Assembly: GCA_938005465.1 (NCBI GenBank) | Contig: CALLNU010000019.1 | Coordinates: forward strand, 1 to 64,000 | DNA: 64,000 bases | Direction of reading: 5' to 3' | Origin: an uncultured Collinsella sp. | GTDB lineage: Bacteria; Actinomycetota; Coriobacteriia; Coriobacteriales; Coriobacteriaceae | Shown: positions 7,639-16,327 of the stretch, piece after piece | Layout: each line of letters starts with the position of its first letter | Position numbering within the stretch: position 1 is the first letter of the stretch | The notes under the pieces: model-generated | The model's database searches: none | What the model was told of the DNA's origin: nothing | The model's input: the letters and a program-made list of their open reading frames with translations, nothing else | Program-made: the position numbers and the translations under genes

Positions 7639-8700
7639 ATGTCCAAAGCACTCGACCCCAAAGACACCTGTGTCCTCGTTACCGGTGGCGCCGGCTTTAT
7701 CGGCTCGCACACCGTCGTTCAGCTGCTCGAGGGTGGTTACCAGGTCGTCATCGTCGATGATCTCTCCAACTCCAGCGCCGTCGCCGTCGACCGCGTCAAG
7801 ACCATCGTGGGCGACGAGGCCGCCAAGAACCTCACCTTCTACGAGGCCAACGTGCTCGACCGCGATGCGATGAACAAGATCTTCGATACCCATCAGATCG
7901 ACCGCGTCATCCACTTTGCCGGCTTTAAGGCCGTCGGCGAGTCGGTGAGCAAGCCCGTCGAGTACTACCACAACAACATCGAGAACACCCTGGTGCTCAT
8001 CGACGTCATGCGCAACCATGGCTGCAAGTCCATCATCTTCTCGAGCTCCTCGACCGTCTACGGCGACCCGGACAACCCGCCCGTCACCGAGGAGGATCCT
8101 AAGAAGCCCGCGACCAACCCCTATGGTTGGACCAAGTGGATGATCGAGCAGATCCTTATGGACGTCCACACCGCCGACCCCGAGTGGGACGTCGTGCTGC
8201 TCCGTTACTTCAATCCCATCGGTGCCCATCCGTCGGGCCTGATCGGCGAGGACCCCAAGGGCATCCCCAACAACCTGGTGCCCTACGTCGCCCAGGTCGC
8301 CGTCGGTAAGCTCGAGGCCGTTCAGGTCTTTGGCAACGACTACCCCACCCCCGACGGCACCGGCGTGCGCGACTACATCCACGTGTGCGACCTGGCATCT
8401 GGTCACGTTGCCGCCCTCAACTGGATGAACGGCAAAACCGGCGTCGAGATCTTTAACCTGGGCACCGGCACCGGCACCTCGGTACTCGAGGTCGTCGCCG
8501 CCTTCTCCAAGGCCTGCGGTAAGGAGCTGCCCTATGTGATCCGCGAGCGCCGTGCCGGCGATATCGCCGCCAACTGGTGCGATACCTCCAAGGCCGAGCG
8601 CATGATGGGTTGGAAGGCCCAGTACGACATCGCGGATATGTGCCGTGACAGCTGGAATTGGCAGAGCCATAACCCCAACGGCTTCGCCGACGCCGAGTAG
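7639..8700 (+). CDS. galE: UDP-glucose 4-epimerase
   Basis: A 353-residue short-chain dehydrogenase-type epimerase interconverting UDP-glucose and UDP-galactose for the Leloir pathway and for cell-surface sugar synthesis. The NAD loop VTGGAGFIGSHT is at residues 14-25; FSSSSTVYG and the catalytic pair in NPYGWTKWM follow. The C-terminal substrate region contains RYFNPIGAHPSG and YIHVCDLASGHVAA. ATAGGAGA precedes ATG 7639. No galK or galT is in the window. The gene is monocistronic, ending at a T-tailed hairpin. Confidence 0.95.
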   Translation: MSKALDPKDTCVLVTGGAGFIGSHTVVQLLEGGYQVVIVDDLSNSSAVAVDRVKTIVGDEAAKNLTFYEANVLDRDAMNKIFDTHQIDRVIHFAGFKAVGESVSKPVEYYHNNIENTLVLIDVMRNHGCKSIIFSSSSTVYGDPDNPPVTEEDPKKPATNPYGWTKWMIEQILMDVHTADPEWDVVLLRYFNPIGAHPSGLIGEDPKGIPNNLVPYVAQVAVGKLEAVQVFGNDYPTPDGTGVRDYIHVCDLASGHVAALNWMNGKTGVEIFNLGTGTGTSVLEVVAAFSKACGKELPYVIRERRAGDIAANWCDTSKAERMMGWKAQYDIADMCRDSWNWQSHNPNGFADAE

Positions 8701-8724
8701 CAAAAAACCTACATAGCGTTCTTG

Positions 8725-8758
8725 CCCCGATCTCACGTCGTGAGGTCGGGGCTTTTTT
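8725..8758 (+). terminator. Rho-independent terminator after galE
   Basis: CCCCGATCTCAC-gtc-GTGAGGTCGGGG followed by CTTTTTTC, 24 bp after the galE stop. Confidence 0.9.
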
Positions 8759-8810
8759 CATGGCATGTAACCATTCGCCAAAAATCGACCAACTTTATCA
8801 TCTTGCCTAT

Positions 8811-8837
8811 ACATGTTTAAACAACATGTTCTACAAT
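8811..8837 (+). promoter_or_regulatory. malQ upstream region: palindrome with TreR-like site and -10-like box
   Basis: ACATGTTtaaacAACATGT (8811-8829) is a perfect interrupted palindrome. It contains ATGTTTAAACAA (8813-8824), one base from the TTGT-N4-ACAA pattern found before the sugar ABC and PTS genes downstream. TACAAT at 8832-8837 could be the -10 box, so the palindrome would overlap the promoter core. Confidence 0.5.
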
Positions 8838-8920
8838 AGAGACATCGACTCTAAACTCGGGACGGGCTGTTCACCCATCTGCAGGCCGATCCCACAACAA
8901 GAAGGTTGGTGAGCACATCC

Positions 8921-10426
8921 ATGGAGCGTGCAAGCGGTGTTCTCATGCCCATCTCGTCTCTGCCCGGACCGTATGGCATCGGCGGCTTTGGCTGGAACGC
9001 CTATGACTTTGTCGATTTCCTCGCCTCGTGCAAACAACATTATTGGCAGATTCTGCCCCTTACGACGACGAGCTATGGCGACTCGCCCTATCAGTCGTTC
9101 TCGGCCCGTGCGGGCAATCCCAATTTCATTGACTTTGCCGAGCTCATCGAGGCAGGTTACCTGGAGCAGCGCGATATCGACGGTGTGTATCTGGGCTCCG
9201 ATCCCAACAACGTTGACTATGGCGCCATCTTTGGTGGCCGTCGTCAGATTCTCGACCGCGCCGCCGAGCGCTTTGCCGCCGACAAGCCAGCCGACTTCGA
9301 CGACTTTGTCCAAGCAAACGAAGACTGGCTCATTCCCTACTGCGAGTTCATGACCGTCAAGGAGGAGTGCGGTCTCAAGGCATTTTGGGAGTGGCCCGCA
9401 GAGCTCCGTACCCGCGGCGAGGCTTCTGCCAAGGTCTGCGCCGCCCATCCCGCGCGCATGCTCTACCACCAGATGACGCAGTACTTCTTCAATCGTCAGT
9501 GGAGCCGCCTCAAGGCCTATGCCAACGAGCGCGATATCCTCATCATCGGCGACCTGCCCATCTATGTCTCGCGCGACTCCGTTGAGATGTGGGCCACGCC
9601 CGAGCTCTTTAAGATCGACGCCGCCGGTAATCCCGTGAGCGTCGCTGGCACGCCGCCCGACCAGTTCTCGGCCACCGGCCAGTACTGGGGCAATCCCATC
9701 TACGACTGGGACGCCATGGAAGCCGACGGTTTCTCCTGGTGGGAGGGCCGTATCCGCGCCGCCCTCGACATGTACGATGTCATCCGCCTGGATCACTTCC
9801 GCGGCTTCGAGGCCTATTGGGAGGTGCCGTTCTCCTCACCCGATTCGTCCTACGGTTCGTGGACGCAGGGCCCCGGCCTCAAGTTCTTCAAGACGCTCGA
9901 GGAAAAGCTCGGCACGCTGTCCATCATCGCCGAAGACCTGGGCTTCCTCACCCCCGGCGTCATCGACATGCGCGACACCTCGGGCTTCCCCGGCATGAAG
10001 ATCTTGCAGTTCGCCTTTGAGGGCACCAACTCGTACTACCTGCCGCACAACTACATTGCCAACACCGTCGCCTATGTGGGCACACACGACAACGAGACGG
10101 CGCGCGGTTGGTTTGAGGGAACGGCCACCCCGCGCCAGCGCGAGCAGGCGGCCCTGTACACCCACCAGCAGGCAGGCGAGCCCATGGCCGATGCACTCAA
10201 CCGCACCATCGCCGCCAGCGTGAGCGATACCTGTATCTACACCATGCAAGACCTGCTCAACCTGGGCAACGAGGCACGCATCAACACCCCCGCCACCCTG
10301 GGCGGCAACTGGACCTGGCGCATGCTCGATGGTGCCATCACCCGCGAGCTCGAGCACAAGCTCACCGACTGGACCGAAACCTACTTCCGCATTCCGTCGG
10401 AAGCCGAAATTGAGCTTCCCCAATAG
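8921..10426 (+). CDS. malQ: 4-alpha-glucanotransferase (amylomaltase)
   Basis: A 501-residue GH77 enzyme that transfers maltooligosaccharide units and releases glucose, working with the phosphorylase encoded next. GH77 features visible: SGVLMPISSLPGPYGIGGFG at the N-terminus, the nucleophile-region VIRLDHFRGFEAYWEVP, the acid/base region IAEDLGFLTPGV, and VGTHDNETARGWF. I start at ATG 8921 (GGTGAG 7 bases upstream); in-frame TTG 8906 and GTG 8909 lack suitable spacing. The gene lies 128 bp before glgP on the same strand, separated by a terminator-like hairpin. A TreR-like palindrome upstream links it to the sugar-transport genes. Confidence 0.94.
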   Translation: MERASGVLMPISSLPGPYGIGGFGWNAYDFVDFLASCKQHYWQILPLTTTSYGDSPYQSFSARAGNPNFIDFAELIEAGYLEQRDIDGVYLGSDPNNVDYGAIFGGRRQILDRAAERFAADKPADFDDFVQANEDWLIPYCEFMTVKEECGLKAFWEWPAELRTRGEASAKVCAAHPARMLYHQMTQYFFNRQWSRLKAYANERDILIIGDLPIYVSRDSVEMWATPELFKIDAAGNPVSVAGTPPDQFSATGQYWGNPIYDWDAMEADGFSWWEGRIRAALDMYDVIRLDHFRGFEAYWEVPFSSPDSSYGSWTQGPGLKFFKTLEEKLGTLSIIAEDLGFLTPGVIDMRDTSGFPGMKILQFAFEGTNSYYLPHNYIANTVAYVGTHDNETARGWFEGTATPRQREQAALYTHQQAGEPMADALNRTIAASVSDTCIYTMQDLLNLGNEARINTPATLGGNWTWRMLDGAITRELEHKLTDWTETYFRIPSEAEIELPQ

Positions 10427-10474
10427 GAGCCACCGCACCCGACCCCATTCCATCGTGCGGACGCGTCCGTTTTC

Positions 10475-10514
10475 CCCGCGCGAGGCCACTCCAATCCCTC
10501 GCGCGGGCTTCTTT
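10475..10514 (+). terminator. Rho-independent terminator between malQ and glgP
   Basis: CCCGCGCGAGG-...-CCTCGCGCGGG (10475-10507) followed by CTTCTTTT. It may attenuate rather than fully stop read-through into glgP. Confidence 0.85.
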
Positions 10515-10554
10515 TGAATTTCTGACATGTAATCAACCCATCACAGGAGGAAAC

Positions 10555-12822
10555 ATGCCCCGTATCAATCTTGCGGATCTTGCCGAGCAGTCCTTTGGCA
10601 CCTCGCTCGAGCAGCTCGATGACCGTTGTATTTATAAGCTGCTGGTCAAGCTCGTGCAGGAGCACTCTGCTGCCTGTCCTCTCAACAACGGCAAGAAAAA
10701 GCTCTACTACATCTCTGCCGAGTTTTTGATCGGCAAGCTGCTCATCAACAATATGATCGACCTTGGCATCTATGACGAGGTTAAGGACCAGCTCGTCGCC
10801 GCCGGCCACGACCTCAACAAGATCGAGGAGTTCGAGGTCGAGCCTTCGCTCGGCAACGGCGGCCTGGGCCGTCTGGCCGCATGCTTCTTGGATTCCATCG
10901 CCACGCTGGGCCTTACCGGCGACGGCGTGGGCCTCAACTACCATTACGGCCTGTTCCGCCAGCGCTTTGTCGACAACCAGCAGAAGGCCGTCCCCGACGA
11001 GTGGCTTGGCGAGCAAGACATCCTGATCGACGACGACCGCTCCTACACCGTCGAGTTCGGTGATTTTGCCGTTACTTCCAAGCTCGTCAACATCGATGTG
11101 CCCGGTTATGGCCAGCCCACCAAGAACCGCCTGCGCCTGTTCGACCTGGCAAGTGTCGACGACGGCTTGGTCCCCGGCAGCTCCATCGACTTCGACAAGA
11201 CCGAGATCGCCAAGAACCTCACCCTGTTCCTCTATCCGGATGATTCCGACGAACAGGGCCGTCTGCTTCGCATCTACCAGGAATACTTCATGGTGAGCAA
11301 CGCCGCTCAGCTCCTGATTGACGAGGCCGTCGAGCGCGGCAGCAACCTGCACGATCTAGCCGACTACGCCGTGGTCCAGATCAACGACACGCACCCCACC
11401 ATGGTCATTCCCGAGCTCATCCGCCTGCTCACCACCGAGCATGGCATCGAGTTTGACGAGGCAGTCACCATCGTACGCTCCATGGTCGCCTACACTAACC
11501 ACACGATTCTTGCCGAGGCGCTCGAGAAGTGGCCGCTCGCCAGCCTGCAGAAGGTCTCCCCTGCCATCGCCGACATTATCGTCAAGCTCGACGAGGTCGC
11601 CAAGGCCGAGCACGACGACCCGCGCGTCGCCATCATCGACGAGCACGACACCGTCCACATGGCTCACATGGACATTCACTTTGGCTTCTCCATCAATGGC
11701 GTCGCCGCACTCCACACCAAAATCCTGGAGGATACCGAGCTTCATCCGTTCTACGAGATCTACCCCGAAAAGTTCTCCAATAAGACCAACGGCATCACCT
11801 TCCGCCGCTGGATCCAGGGAGCCAACCCCGCGCTTGCCAGCCTGCTCGACGATGTAATCGGTACCGATTGGCGCAGCACCGGCGACCTGAGCAAGCTTGC
11901 CGAGTTCGTTGACGACAAAGGTGTTCTTGAGCGCTTGGCTGCCACCAAGACCGAGGCCAAGGCCATCATGCGCGAGTTTATGGCGCTCGAGCAGGGTGTG
12001 ACCATTCCCTCCAACGCCATCATCGATGTTCAGGTCAAGCGTATCCACGAGTACAAGCGCCAGCAGATGCTCGCGCTCTACATCATCTGGAAGTATCTCG
12101 ACATCAAGAACGGCAATAAGCCTAAGCACCCCGTCACCATCATCTTTGGCGGCAAGGCGGCCCCTGCCTACACCATCGCCCAAGACATCATTCATCTAAT
12201 CCTGACGCTGTCCCAGTGGATAGCAAACGACCCCGACGTGGCCCCCTACCTGCAGGTTGTCATGATCGAGAACTACAACGTCACTGCTGCCGAGCGTGTG
12301 ATTCCCGCTGCCGACATCTCCGAGCAGATCAGCCTGGCCTCCAAGGAGGCGAGCGGCACTTCCAACATGAAGTTCATGCTCAACGGCGCCCTGACCCTGT
12401 GCACGCTCGACGGTGCCAACGTGGAGATTGCCGAGCTCGTGGGCGACGAGAACATCTATACCTTTGGCGCCTCGTCCAAACAGGTCGAGCAGCTCTACGC
12501 CGACAGCACCTATGACGCCGGCGCGCTCTACCGCAAGCCCGGCATCAAGCTGCTGGTTGACTTCATCACCAACCCCGCCTTTATGGCGACCGGCAACGCG
12601 GAGCGCCTGCAGCGTCTGCACGACGACATCAAAGGCAAGGACTGGTTTATGGCCCTGCTCGACATTGAGGAGTACATCCAGACCAAGGAGCGCGTGCTGG
12701 TCGACTACGAGGACCAGGACGCCTGGATGCGCAAGGCGCTGATCAACATCGCCAACGCCGGCACCTTCTCGTCCGACCGCACGATCTCCCAGTACAACGA
12801 CGAGATCTGGCACCTGGACTAA
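10555..12822 (+). CDS. glgP: Glycogen/maltodextrin phosphorylase
   Basis: A 755-residue GT35 phosphorylase that releases glucose-1-phosphate from alpha-1,4-glucans using pyridoxal phosphate. Visible family features are GNGGLGRLAACFLDS near residue 100, the active-site stretch INDTHPTMVIPELIR, QVKRIHEYKRQQM, TIIFGGKAAPAYTIA, and the PLP-lysine region EASGTSNMKFMLNGA. CAGGAGG lies 6 bases before ATG 10555. With malQ upstream it makes a two-enzyme route from maltodextrin or glycogen to glucose and glucose-1-P. No glycogen synthesis genes are in the window. Confidence 0.95.
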   Translation: MPRINLADLAEQSFGTSLEQLDDRCIYKLLVKLVQEHSAACPLNNGKKKLYYISAEFLIGKLLINNMIDLGIYDEVKDQLVAAGHDLNKIEEFEVEPSLGNGGLGRLAACFLDSIATLGLTGDGVGLNYHYGLFRQRFVDNQQKAVPDEWLGEQDILIDDDRSYTVEFGDFAVTSKLVNIDVPGYGQPTKNRLRLFDLASVDDGLVPGSSIDFDKTEIAKNLTLFLYPDDSDEQGRLLRIYQEYFMVSNAAQLLIDEAVERGSNLHDLADYAVVQINDTHPTMVIPELIRLLTTEHGIEFDEAVTIVRSMVAYTNHTILAEALEKWPLASLQKVSPAIADIIVKLDEVAKAEHDDPRVAIIDEHDTVHMAHMDIHFGFSINGVAALHTKILEDTELHPFYEIYPEKFSNKTNGITFRRWIQGANPALASLLDDVIGTDWRSTGDLSKLAEFVDDKGVLERLAATKTEAKAIMREFMALEQGVTIPSNAIIDVQVKRIHEYKRQQMLALYIIWKYLDIKNGNKPKHPVTIIFGGKAAPAYTIAQDIIHLILTLSQWIANDPDVAPYLQVVMIENYNVTAAERVIPAADISEQISLASKEASGTSNMKFMLNGALTLCTLDGANVEIAELVGDENIYTFGASSKQVEQLYADSTYDAGALYRKPGIKLLVDFITNPAFMATGNAERLQRLHDDIKGKDWFMALLDIEEYIQTKERVLVDYEDQDAWMRKALINIANAGTFSSDRTISQYNDEIWHLD

Positions 12823-12850
12823 CCCATTCCCCTTACCCATCCTCTTGAGG

Positions 12851-12884
12851 AACGGAGTCGTGGCAACACGGCTCCGTTTTTTGT
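12851..12884 (+). terminator. Rho-independent terminator after glgP
   Basis: AACGGAGTCGTG-gcaa-CACGGCTCCGTT followed by TTTTGTGC, 28 bp after the glgP stop. Confidence 0.9.
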
Positions 12885-12922
12885 GCCCGTACGTTGCCCC
12901 TGTGAACCGCCTCGACTAAATC

Positions 12923-13139
12923 GTCTCAATCTGTAACATCTAACGTCCGAAATCCGCCCTTACTGTTACAGATCGAGACAAATGGATAAGCCGGCTAAAA
13001 CAATCTCGATCTGTAACAGGTAACTGCCGAAATTAGTCCTTCGTGTTACAGATCGAGACGGAAGGACAGGCGGCTCAACTCAATCTCGTTCTGCAACATC
13101 TAAAGCCAATTCGATCCTCTACTTGTTACAGATCGAGAC
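12923..13139. repeat. Array B: three 57-bp palindromes at exactly 80-bp period
   Basis: Units at 12923-12979, 13003-13059 and 13083-13139. Each has arms of the form RTCTCRWTCTGYAACA and TGTTACAGATCGAGAC around a ~25-nt centre. The right arm is identical in all three, the left arm drifts, and centres and the 23-nt spacers differ (spacers share a GCCGGCT/GGCGGCT core). This fills most of the 456-bp gap between glgP and the ABC ATPase gene. No gene is seen here. It is unlike CRISPR: the repeat is a hairpin and the spacers are short and related. Confidence 0.9.
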
Positions 13140-13167
13140 AAACGACCGACCAGACAACCCCGGCACA

Positions 13168-13210
13168 AAGAAAGGCTCCCCTCTCGCCCAGTGGACGGGA
13201 GGGAAGCCTT
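13168..13210 (-). terminator. Terminator of the sugar ABC operon
   Basis: On the minus strand, AAGGCTTCCCTCCCG...CGAGAGGGGAGCCTT is followed by TCTTTG. It lies about 70 bp past the stop codon of the ATPase gene. Confidence 0.8.
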
Positions 13211-13278
13211 ATATGTGACCACGGCAAAAGGATGGCAATACCGCAGTCGCCCAAAGGGAGGGCCTGGATGTACCGGGC

Positions 13279-14478
13279 CTAGATAAGGTTCTTACCAGAC
13301 ACCTTATCGAAGAGATGGGTCGCGTTCTTCTCGAACTTGAACCAGATGGTGTCGCCCGCCTTGAGCGCACCCTTGGCCTCAAGGTCGACAACGGGAATGA
13401 TCAGGACGAACTGGCCATCGGGAGCGGTCACGTGGACATGCTCGGTCGAACCCATGAGCTCGGTCACCTCGACGGTGCCCTGGAGCGCACCCTCCTCGCC
13501 CTTGTCGGCAAGCAGAATCTGCTCGGGGCGCACGCCGGCCGTGATCTCCTTCGCGTCGCCGCCGTCCCAGTTGAGAGCAAGCTGAGCGCAGGTCTCGGGG
13601 GCGAGCGCCACGTTCATATCCTCGGTCTTGACGGTGAAGCCGTTGCCCGAGCGCACCAGCTGGGCATCGAAGAAGTTCATCTGCGGCACGCCGATAAAGC
13701 CGGCGACGAAGATGTTCGCGGGGTGACTGAAGACCTCCTGCGGCGTGGCGATCTGCTGGACGACGCCGTCCTTCATGACCACGATGCGGTCGCCGAGAGT
13801 CATGGCCTCGGTCTGATCGTGGGTAACGTAGATAAAGGTGCCCTTAATCTCGTGACGCAGCTTGATGAGCTCGGCACGCATCTGGTTACGCAGCTTGGCG
13901 TCCAGGTTGGACAGCGGCTCGTCCATCAGGAAGACCTTGGGGTCACGCACGATGGCGCGGCCGATAGCGACACGCTGGCGCTGACCGCCAGAGAGCGCCT
14001 TGGGCTTACGGTCGAGGTACTCGGTAATACCCAGGATCTCGGCAGCGGAGCGAACCTTGCGGTCGATCTCGTCCTTGGGGACCTTCTTGAGCTCAAGCGT
14101 AAACGCCATGTTCTCGTACACCGTCATGTTGGGGTACAGAGCATAGCTCTGGAACACCATGGCGATGTCGCGGTCCTTGGGAGCGACGTCGTTGACGCGC
14201 TTGCCGTCGATGAGCACGTCACCCGAGGTGATGTCCTCCAGGCCGGCGACCATGCGCATCGTCGTGGACTTACCGCAGCCAGAGGGGCCAACGAGGACGA
14301 TGAACTCCTGGTCGTGAACGGTGAGGTTAAAGTCCTCTACAGCGAGCACGCCGTCCTCGGTAACCTTGAGGTTGTGCTTCTTCTCCTCGGTCTTCTTCTT
14401 TTTGCCAAAGAAGCCCTTCTTTTTGGACTCGTTGTTGGGATACACCTTCTGAACATGTTTGAGAACGATCTCGGCCAT
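13279..14478 (-). CDS. Sugar ABC transporter ATP-binding protein (MsmK/UgpC family)
   Basis: A 399-residue ATPase that energises carbohydrate importers. Walker A is GPSGCGKST (residues about 64-72), then the Q-loop VFQSYALYPNMTVYENM, signature LSGGQRQRVAIGRAI, Walker B VFLMDEPLSNLDAKLR, and switch His in YVTHDQTEAMTLGD. A C-terminal regulatory TOBE/OB domain begins near residue 245. Unusual is a Lys-rich insertion of about 25 residues (SKKKGFFGKKKKTEEKK) between strand 1 and the Walker A strand, absent from typical MsmK. Last gene of the operon; it may also serve other importers, as MsmK does in streptococci. Confidence 0.93.
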   Translation of the reverse strand: MAEIVLKHVQKVYPNNESKKKGFFGKKKKTEEKKHNLKVTEDGVLAVEDFNLTVHDQEFIVLVGPSGCGKSTTMRMVAGLEDITSGDVLIDGKRVNDVAPKDRDIAMVFQSYALYPNMTVYENMAFTLELKKVPKDEIDRKVRSAAEILGITEYLDRKPKALSGGQRQRVAIGRAIVRDPKVFLMDEPLSNLDAKLRNQMRAELIKLRHEIKGTFIYVTHDQTEAMTLGDRIVVMKDGVVQQIATPQEVFSHPANIFVAGFIGVPQMNFFDAQLVRSGNGFTVKTEDMNVALAPETCAQLALNWDGGDAKEITAGVRPEQILLADKGEEGALQGTVEVTELMGSTEHVHVTAPDGQFVLIIPVVDLEAKGALKAGDTIWFKFEKNATHLFDKVSGKNLI

Positions 14479-14546
14479 GTCTCTACCTTTCGATACGCGG
14501 CGCCGCGCTGAGGGGCGCCGCTAAAACTTGCAAAACAGTTACGGCA

Positions 14547-15386
14547 TCAGCCCTTGACGGCACCTGCCACCACACCGTCGATGATGTACTTCTGGCAGAG
14601 GATGTACATGATGACGATGGGGACAACGACCATCATGATGCAGGCCATCATGGGGCCGAGCTCGACGTGGCCGTAGCCGCCGCGGAAGTACTGAATCAAG
14701 ATAGGAATGGTCTTGTACTTGGTGGAGTCGAGCGTAAGGTAGGGCAGCAGGTAGTCGTTCCAGACCCACATGGTCTCGAGGATGCCGACCGAAAGATAGG
14801 TGGGCTTCATGATGGGGAGGACGATCTTAAAGAACACCTGGACCGGGTTGCAGCCATCAATCATGGCCGCCTCTTCGATCTCGAGCGGGATGTTCTTTAC
14901 AAAGCCCGCGAACATAAAGACCGCCAGGCCCGCGCCAAAGCCAAGGTAGATAAAGCAGATGTTGAACGGCGTGTTGAAGCCGATGCGGTCCGCCAAATTG
15001 GACAGCGTGAACATGAGCATCTGGAAGGGCACGACCATCGAGAACACGAACAGGTAATAGAAGAAGTTCGAAATCTTGCTGTTGACGCGCACTACGTACC
15101 AAGCGCACATGGAGCAGCACACCAAAATCAGAACGACCGACGTGACCGTGATGATGAGCGAGTACATAAACGCCGAGGCAAAGCCCTGCTCGTTAAGAGC
15201 GTGCACGTAGTTTGCAAGGCCGTTGAACGTCTCAGGCGTAAGCAAATCGAACGCCGTGGTGGTGCTGATTGCAGTTCCCTTTTTAAAGGAATTGAGCGCA
15301 ATCATGAACACGGGGTAGATCCACGCGAGCGACAGAATCGTAAAGAAAATCGAGAGCGCGCGGTTAATAGCCTTATCGCGTTTCAT
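14547..15386 (-). CDS. Sugar ABC transporter permease (MalG-like)
   Basis: A 279-residue inner-membrane permease with about six membrane segments, starting MKRDKAINRALSIFFTILSLAWIYPVFM. The cytoplasmic EAA loop that docks on the ATPase is visible as EIEEAAMIDGCNPVQVFFKIVLP. It overlaps the preceding permease in the arrangement TAATG and is preceded by GGAGGTG. The ATPase gene follows after 68 bp. With 15386-16240 it forms the CUT1-type translocation pore. Confidence 0.92.
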   Translation of the reverse strand: MKRDKAINRALSIFFTILSLAWIYPVFMIALNSFKKGTAISTTTAFDLLTPETFNGLANYVHALNEQGFASAFMYSLIITVTSVVLILVCCSMCAWYVVRVNSKISNFFYYLFVFSMVVPFQMLMFTLSNLADRIGFNTPFNICFIYLGFGAGLAVFMFAGFVKNIPLEIEEAAMIDGCNPVQVFFKIVLPIMKPTYLSVGILETMWVWNDYLLPYLTLDSTKYKTIPILIQYFRGGYGHVELGPMMACIMMVVVPIVIMYILCQKYIIDGVVAGAVKG

Positions 15387-16240
15387 TACTGCTGCACCTC
15401 CTTGGACCTCGTGGCCTTAAGTTGGATCATGGAGATTGCTACGACCAGGATGCAGAAGATAACCGCCTTGGCCTGACCGATGCCCTGCCATGCGATACCG
15501 GCACGCGAATAGAACGTGTTGTAGATGTTCAGGGCGAGCATCTCGGTGGAGTGCGCGGGGGCGCCGCCGGTAAGGGCGAGGTTCTGGTCGAACAGCTTAA
15601 AGCCGTTGGTGATGGACAGGAACAGGCAGATGGTGATGGTCGGCATCAGGTTAGGGATCTTAACCTTCCAAAACGTCTGCCATGCCGTAGCGCCGTCGAC
15701 CTTGGCGGCCTCGATGTAGTCGGACGGAATGGACTGCAGACCAGCGATGTAGATGATCATCATGTAGCCGACCTGCTGCCACAGGGTCAGGATGATAAGG
15801 CCCCAGAAGCCAGCAGCAGAGTTAAGAGCGATGAGCTGGGCGCCCACGTTGGAGAGCAGGCAGTTGATCAGAATCTGCCAAATGTAGCCCAGCACGATGC
15901 CGCCGATCAGGTTAGGCATAAAGAAGATCGTACGGAAGATGTTGGTGCCTTTGAGCGCCTTGCGGGTGAGCGCCTGCGCAATGGCCAGGGCGATCACGTT
16001 GATGAGCACCGTCGACAGGAAGGCAAACGCCACGGTAAAGAAGAACGACGTGGAGAACTGCGGATCGGACAGCGCGCGCACGTAGTTCTCGATACCGACA
16101 AAGTGCGCGTTACTAATGATAATAAACTGGCAGAACGAGAGATAGAAGCCCTGGATAAAAGGGATCACGAACCCGATCATAAACGCCAGGCACGTGGGCA
16201 GCATAAAGAGCGGCCACCAGCGCTTGAGTGCTTTGCCCAT
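15386..16240 (-). CDS. Sugar ABC transporter permease (MalF/UgpA-like)
   Basis: A 284-residue membrane protein with six predicted segments, beginning MGKALKRWWPLFMLPTCLAF. The EAA loop reads DYIEAAKVDGATAWQTFWKVKIPNL. AAAGGACC precedes ATG 16240. Its stop codon overlaps the next permease start, so translation is coupled. A strong hairpin (16261-16296) separates it from the substrate-binding protein gene, which often lets the binding protein be made in excess. Confidence 0.92.
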   Translation of the reverse strand: MGKALKRWWPLFMLPTCLAFMIGFVIPFIQGFYLSFCQFIIISNAHFVGIENYVRALSDPQFSTSFFFTVAFAFLSTVLINVIALAIAQALTRKALKGTNIFRTIFFMPNLIGGIVLGYIWQILINCLLSNVGAQLIALNSAAGFWGLIILTLWQQVGYMMIIYIAGLQSIPSDYIEAAKVDGATAWQTFWKVKIPNLMPTITICLFLSITNGFKLFDQNLALTGGAPAHSTEMLALNIYNTFYSRAGIAWQGIGQAKAVIFCILVVAISMIQLKATRSKEVQQ

Positions 16241-16260
16241 AAAAGGGTCCTTTCAATATG

Positions 16261-16296
16261 CAGGGGGCGGGCAAACCAACGTCTGCCCGCCCCCTG
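16261..16296 (-). terminator. Intra-operon hairpin between binding protein and permease genes
   Basis: Perfect 13-bp arms CAGGGGGCGGGCA/TGCCCGCCCCCTG with a 10-nt loop and no long T run. Its position after the substrate-binding gene suggests mRNA stabilisation or partial termination rather than an operon end. Confidence 0.75.
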
Positions 16297-16327
16297 TCGC
16301 TAATCAGATAGCTTGGGCAGCAACTGC

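Noticed and set aside
12923..13139. Array B as a CRISPR.
   Set aside because: Only three units, the repeats are large hairpins with variable centres, the 23-nt spacers are related to each other, and no cas gene is present.
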